From: Tectiglobus sp965215755
Lineage (GTDB): Bacteria; Pseudomonadota; Alphaproteobacteria; Rhizobiales; Hyphomicrobiaceae
DNA: 64,000 bases
Direction of reading: 5' to 3'
Assembly (NCBI GenBank): GCA_965215755.1
Contig: OZ244119.1
Span: 3,162,001 to 3,226,000 of the forward strand
Under the pieces are notes generated by a model, which worked only from the letters and a program-made list of their open reading frames with translations, was not told where the DNA came from and ran no database searches. Of the stretch, positions 60,183 through 64,000 are shown piece by piece; the stretch's first letter is position 1; the number at the start of each line of letters is the position of its first letter. A program made the position numbers and the translations under genes.

Positions 60183-61685
60183 ATGGCGAAGAAAAACAAA
60201 GTTAAGCGGCCCGGTGCGCGGCTGCCCAAAGGTTTCCGAGACGTGGCGGCCGACGAGGTCCGCGCCATGCGGCACATGCTCGATACGATCGCCGGCGTCT
60301 ACGAGTCCTATGGGTTCGAACCGCTTGAGACACCTGCGTTTGAGTACACGGACGCGCTGGGAAAGTTCCTGCCTGATTCAGACCGCCCCAATGAAGGCGT
60401 CTTCTCTCTGCAGGACGAGGACGAGCAGTGGATGTCATTGCGCTACGACATGACTGCCCCGCTGGCACGTCATGTTGCTGAGAACTATCAATTTCTGGCC
60501 AAACCATTCCGGCGCTACACGAGTGGACCGGTCTGGCGCAATGAGAAGCCGGGACCCGGCCGGTTCCGGCAGTTCATTCAGTTCGACGCGGATACCGTCG
60601 GCACAGACAACATTGCTGCTGACGCAGAGATCTGCATGTTGGCTGCAGATACGATGGAGCGTTTGGGGTTCGGCCGTGGTGACTATCTCATTCGCGTCAA
60701 CAACCGCAAAGTTCTCGATGGCGTTTTGATTGGTTTGGGTATCGATCCGACCAGTGCTGAGCAGGCCATGACACGGTTGGTGGTTCTACGTGCACTCGAT
60801 AAGCTGGATCGCCTCGGCATTGATGGCGTTCGTCTGCTTCTGGGTGGCGGCAGAAAAGACGAGTCCGGCGATTTCACGGAAGGCGCAGGGCTCAGCGACG
60901 ATGCCATCGAGCGTGCGGTGAGCTTCTTGCAATGCGGGGAAGCAAGCAGAGCAGACACCAATGCTGCGCTCTTGGAACTTGTTGGTGATACCGAGACGGG
61001 ACGCGAGGGCTGCGAGGAGCTTGTTGAACTCGACAAGTTGCTCGGAGCGGCTGGCTTTGGCGAAGATCGGGTTATAATTGATCCGTCTATCGTGCGGGGG
61101 CTTGATTACTACACCGGACCAGTTCTCGAAGCTGAGCTAACCTTTGAAATTACCAACGATGATGGTCAGGTCGTACGCTTTGGCTCGGTCGGTGGTGGCG
61201 GCCGCTATGATGATCTGGTGGCGCGCTTCACCGGGCAACGCGTGCCAGCGACGGGCTTTTCGTTCGGTGTATCGCGATTGCTGTCTGCCCTGCAGGCGCG
61301 GGGCAGTTTGGCCGAGAGTTCTGTCGCCGGACCGGTGGTTGTTCTGGTGATGGATCGCTCAGAGCAGGCGCGGTATCAGAGTATGGTGCAGGAACTTCGC
61401 AGTAGCGGGGTCCGAGCCGAAATGTATCTCGGCACTTCTGGTATGAAGGCCCAGATGAAATATGCCGATCGCCGGGGGGCACCTTGTGTCGTTATTCAAG
61501 GTGGAGATGAGCGGGCCGCCGGCGAGGTTCAGATCAAAGATTTGATTGAGGGGACCCGGCTCTCGGAAGACATCAAGGACTCGGCTGAATGGCGGCAAGG
61601 GCGGCCTGCTCAGTTTTCAGTTCCGGAAGCTGAACTGGTTACGGCCGTGAAAGACGTTCTCGCGCGTCACACGTCGTCATCGTAG
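60183..61685 (+). CDS. hisS: histidyl-tRNA synthetase
   Basis: Class II synthetase charging tRNA(His), 500 residues. The N-terminal part has KRPGARLPKGFRDV; motif 2 is RYTSGPVWRNEKPGPGRFRQF; the histidine-binding signature is VRGLDYYTGPVLE, and motif 3 lies in GFSFGVSRLL. A C-terminal anticodon-binding domain follows. Sequence starts such as KGFRD are typical for alphaproteobacterial HisS. The Shine-Dalgarno is weak. hisZ begins 24 bases after the stop. Confidence 0.95.
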   Translation: MAKKNKVKRPGARLPKGFRDVAADEVRAMRHMLDTIAGVYESYGFEPLETPAFEYTDALGKFLPDSDRPNEGVFSLQDEDEQWMSLRYDMTAPLARHVAENYQFLAKPFRRYTSGPVWRNEKPGPGRFRQFIQFDADTVGTDNIAADAEICMLAADTMERLGFGRGDYLIRVNNRKVLDGVLIGLGIDPTSAEQAMTRLVVLRALDKLDRLGIDGVRLLLGGGRKDESGDFTEGAGLSDDAIERAVSFLQCGEASRADTNAALLELVGDTETGREGCEELVELDKLLGAAGFGEDRVIIDPSIVRGLDYYTGPVLEAELTFEITNDDGQVVRFGSVGGGGRYDDLVARFTGQRVPATGFSFGVSRLLSALQARGSLAESSVAGPVVVLVMDRSEQARYQSMVQELRSSGVRAEMYLGTSGMKAQMKYADRRGAPCVVIQGGDERAAGEVQIKDLIEGTRLSEDIKDSAEWRQGRPAQFSVPEAELVTAVKDVLARHTSSS

Positions 61686-61709
61686 CGGTCTGCGTGCACT
61701 GGAGAGGTC

Positions 61710-62888
61710 ATGTCCGCAGAAACAGCGCAAAAATTTGAGCAACTCGAAGAGCAGGCACGGAGCCTGCTTTTGACGTTCACGGCCGCGGGTTATGAGGCGG
61801 TGGCGCCAGCAATCATTCAACCGGCTGACATATTCCTTGATGTCGTGGGAGAGGATCTGCGTGGGCGCACATACGTCTTCACTGATCCAGAAGGCGTTGA
61901 ACTGTGCCTCCGTCCGGACCTGACCGTTCCGACCTGCCGGTTGCATTGGGACCGTCATGGACGCGCGGATGCGGCGGGAAAGTATTGTTACAATGGTCCC
62001 GCGTTCCGGTTTCAGCCCGAAGGCGCAGGTGCTGCTCATCCGCGCGAATTCAGGCAGGCTGGTATCGAATACTTCGGCTCTACCAATCATGTGGCAGCCG
62101 ACGCCGAGGTTCTGCTCCGCATTCTGGAAAGTCTCAAAGCCGCGGGGCTTGAGGACTACACTGTCACCATAGGTGATGTCGGTATCTTTGCTACGATGCT
62201 TGCGGAGCTGCCGATGCCTGATCGCTGGCGGCAGAGATTGCGAACCCAGTTCTGGCGGCCAGAGGCATTTCGCGCTGAGTTGGATGAGCTCACCGTCCAT
62301 CCTGCGGCAGCAACGGAAGGAATGTCGGCGGAGTTGCTTGAGGCAGTGGCGAACGCGAAAGCCGATGACAGGGAAGCAGTCGTTATAGACTATCTCGATC
62401 GGCAGAATATCGAATTAATTGGAGTGCGCTCAGCTGCGGAAATTGCAGAGAGTGTCGCGAATGCCGTGGAAGATGCAGCTGCTGACCCTCTATCAGAAGA
62501 CACACGCAAACTGCTTGCGACCTACCTGGATGTGTCGGCGCCAGTTCGTGCGGCGGGCGCGCGGATGAAGGACCTCGCCCAGGCGAGTGGTATCAATTTG
62601 TCCGGTCCGTTAGAGACTTATGAGAAACGACTTCGTCAATTCGCGAGCCTTGGCATTGAACTCAACAGACTGCATTTCTCTGCAGAGTTTGGACGGACGC
62701 TTGAGTATTACACCGGGTTTGTTTTTGAAGTTCAGGCTTCCGGTCTCGATCGAGCCAGCCCGGTCGCGGGCGGCGGGCGGTATGACAAACTCATGCGAGT
62801 CGTCGGGGCGACGGTCGATGTGCCGGCTGTCGGAGCGATGATCCATACGGAGCGTCTCCTCACCGCCGTACAAGGAGGCGGGGCATGA
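61710..62888 (+). CDS. hisZ: ATP phosphoribosyltransferase regulatory subunit HisZ
   Basis: HisRS-like paralogue needed for activity and histidine feedback of the short HisG. The 392 residues keep a class II fold (LRPDLTVPTCRLH, YCYNGPAFRFQPE, EYYTGFVFEV) but lack an anticodon-binding domain, as expected. The ATG follows GGAGAGG. Its stop overlaps the hisG start by four bases, consistent with the two proteins acting as one complex. Confidence 0.93.
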   Translation: MSAETAQKFEQLEEQARSLLLTFTAAGYEAVAPAIIQPADIFLDVVGEDLRGRTYVFTDPEGVELCLRPDLTVPTCRLHWDRHGRADAAGKYCYNGPAFRFQPEGAGAAHPREFRQAGIEYFGSTNHVAADAEVLLRILESLKAAGLEDYTVTIGDVGIFATMLAELPMPDRWRQRLRTQFWRPEAFRAELDELTVHPAAATEGMSAELLEAVANAKADDREAVVIDYLDRQNIELIGVRSAAEIAESVANAVEDAAADPLSEDTRKLLATYLDVSAPVRAAGARMKDLAQASGINLSGPLETYEKRLRQFASLGIELNRLHFSAEFGRTLEYYTGFVFEVQASGLDRASPVAGGGRYDKLMRVVGATVDVPAVGAMIHTERLLTAVQGGGA

Positions 62889-63589
62889 CGGACAAACTCG
62901 TGATCGGTGTCCCGTCCAAGGGACGCTTGATGGAGAAGACTCATGAGCTGTTCTTGTCGGCTGGGATCGAACTGCAGAAAGTCGGTGGCAATGGTCGCGG
63001 CTACCGTGGCGAGGTCGTTGGACGCAATGATATCGAGATCGTTTACATTTCGGCGTCTGAGATTGCCAATGCACTGAGAACCGGTCGGATTCATCTGGGG
63101 GTCACCGGGGAAGACCTGGTGCGCGAAGAGATTGTGGATGCCGATCAACGCATCCAGTTTCTGCATAAGCTTGGTTTCGGTCATGCCGACGTCGTTGTAG
63201 CGGTGCCGAATTGCTGGGTTGATGTGCGCCGGATGCGTGACCTTGACGTGGCAGCGCAGGCTTACCGGCGCCGACATCAAAGGCGGATGCGTGTCGCGAC
63301 AAAGTACATGAATCTGACACGCGGATTCTTTGCCAACTATGGGATCAATGATTATCGGATTGTCGAAAGCCTGGGTGCGACGGAGGGCACACCGGCTGCC
63401 GGCACGGCAGATCTGATCGTTGATATCACCAGTACCGGCAGCACGTTGCGGGCAAACGGTCTTCGCGTTCTTGACGATGGAATTGTGCTGAAGTCTGAAG
63501 CCAATCTGGTCGCGTCGAAGTCAATTTCCTGGACGCCTGCAACACGCGCGATTGAGAATGAATTCCTATCGCTCCTGGCTCTCGAGTAG
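62885..63589 (+). CDS. hisG: ATP phosphoribosyltransferase catalytic subunit, short form
   Basis: First enzyme of histidine synthesis, joining ATP and PRPP. The 234 residues match the short HisG type, which lacks the C-terminal regulatory domain and depends on HisZ. Visible features are IGVPSKGRLMEKTHELF at the start, the PRPP-region ADLIVDITSTGSTLRANGL, and VASK after it. The start has AAGGAGG. No other his genes are in the window. Confidence 0.95.
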   Translation: MTDKLVIGVPSKGRLMEKTHELFLSAGIELQKVGGNGRGYRGEVVGRNDIEIVYISASEIANALRTGRIHLGVTGEDLVREEIVDADQRIQFLHKLGFGHADVVVAVPNCWVDVRRMRDLDVAAQAYRRRHQRRMRVATKYMNLTRGFFANYGINDYRIVESLGATEGTPAAGTADLIVDITSTGSTLRANGLRVLDDGIVLKSEANLVASKSISWTPATRAIENEFLSLLALE

Positions 63590-63730
63590 GCAGTTTGGAT
63601 CGATGCGACAAGCGATGGCACGATTATCGATCGATCCAGCACAGCCCGTCCTGAACGACCTCCTCTGGGAGGCACGATCAAACGCACCGCCGATCGGAAG
63701 TTTTCTGTTTCTGAGCAGGGATGAGCCGCT

Positions 63731-64000
63731 CTAAGCAGCGATGCTCATCTCACGGGCCTCGGCAATCGCCAGGCCGCGCTCTGAGATCCTATCCCGCGTC
63801 AACTCGAACTGGCCGCGCAGATCGACGATCAGAGATGCTGCGCTTCGCAAATGAGTGGCGATATAGGCACGACGGCCATGGATCTCAACCAATGGTGCAA
63901 ATGGCTGGGCACTGTTGGAGGTTGGTTCAAAGCCTGTTTGTGAGACTGCGCTGTCGAATGTCCAGCGGGTTCCCGTATCCCGGAACGTTTCCGCTGGTGC
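63731..64000 (-). CDS. unidentified protein, N-terminus outside window
   Basis: The last 89 codons of a minus-strand gene. The visible end reads AETFRDTGTRWTFDSAVSQ, later PFAPLVEIHGRRAYIATH and LIVDLRGQFELTRDRISERG, ending in MSIAA. The coding frame is open to the window edge and is protein-like, but I do not recognise the family. It is convergent with hisG. Confidence 0.6.
   Translation of the reverse strand, partial: APAETFRDTGTRWTFDSAVSQTGFEPTSNSAQPFAPLVEIHGRRAYIATHLRSAASLIVDLRGQFELTRDRISERGLAIAEAREMSIAA

Overview
The window reads as chromosomal DNA of an alphaproteobacterium, most likely Hyphomicrobiales (Rhizobiales) or a close relative. The evidence is the gene content and order: divK-pleD, an EipB-type envelope protein, a DUF3572-ROK kinase pair, the block rnr-topA-dprA-plsY-pyrC-pyrB on one strand, hisS-hisZ-hisG, clpS-clpA, and gatC-gatA with gatB nearby. 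I saw no rRNA, tRNA, CRISPR array, insertion sequence, integrase or phage gene. This is mostly a core region with a few unusual cargo genes.

Layout. 1-4.6 kb: a DEAD-box RNA helicase cut by the left edge, an alpha/beta hydrolase, an aquaporin, a glyoxalase-fold protein, an MBL-fold hydrolase and a 42-residue membrane peptide gene. 4.7-14 kb: parE; a large secreted AlgE-type mannuronan C5-epimerase with a long RTX array; panC; a bifunctional putA. 14-20.8 kb: a VWA-like protein paired with a membrane-anchored J-domain protein, a SPOR-containing D,D-carboxypeptidase, clpS and clpA. 20.9-31.2 kb: a GMC oxidoreductase, a HIT protein, small membrane proteins, an acyltransferase-like protein, EipB, ROK kinase and DUF3572, divK-pleD, rpmG, a NUDIX hydrolase and DUF983. 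31.3-41 kb: the rnr-topA, dprA-plsY and pyrC-pyrB groups. 41.2-49.4 kb: divergent marR and araC-type regulators, ruvX, a UPF0173 hydrolase, a YbaK deacylase, gatCA, a chorismate mutase, a membrane protein, a rhodanese and MipA. 49.7-53.6 kb: gatB followed by a fusion of a periplasmic binding protein with a pentameric ligand-gated ion channel. 53.8-64 kb: a LysR regulator divergent from glcDEF, a metallophosphatase, hisS-hisZ-hisG and an unidentified partial gene at the right edge.

The two most striking genes are the PBP1-pLGIC fusion (51298-53628), which looks like a chemoreceptor ion channel in one polypeptide, and the AlgE-type epimerase (6958-9561), which keeps every AlgE4 catalytic and substrate-contact residue I could check (recalled numbering, constant offset of 40). 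Also notable are a dihydroorotase paralogue (38709-40028) that has lost metal-binding residues, and a palindromic element present twice, once on each side of the gatB-channel pair.

Functional links: gatCA and gatB together supply the tRNA amidotransferase; glcDEF supply glycolate oxidase under a probable LysR regulator; hisZ-hisG form the two-subunit ATP phosphoribosyltransferase; clpS-clpA form the N-degron adaptor and unfoldase; divK-pleD are cell-cycle signalling proteins. Start codons were chosen by Shine-Dalgarno spacing and family length. Several genes appear to start at TTG or GTG.
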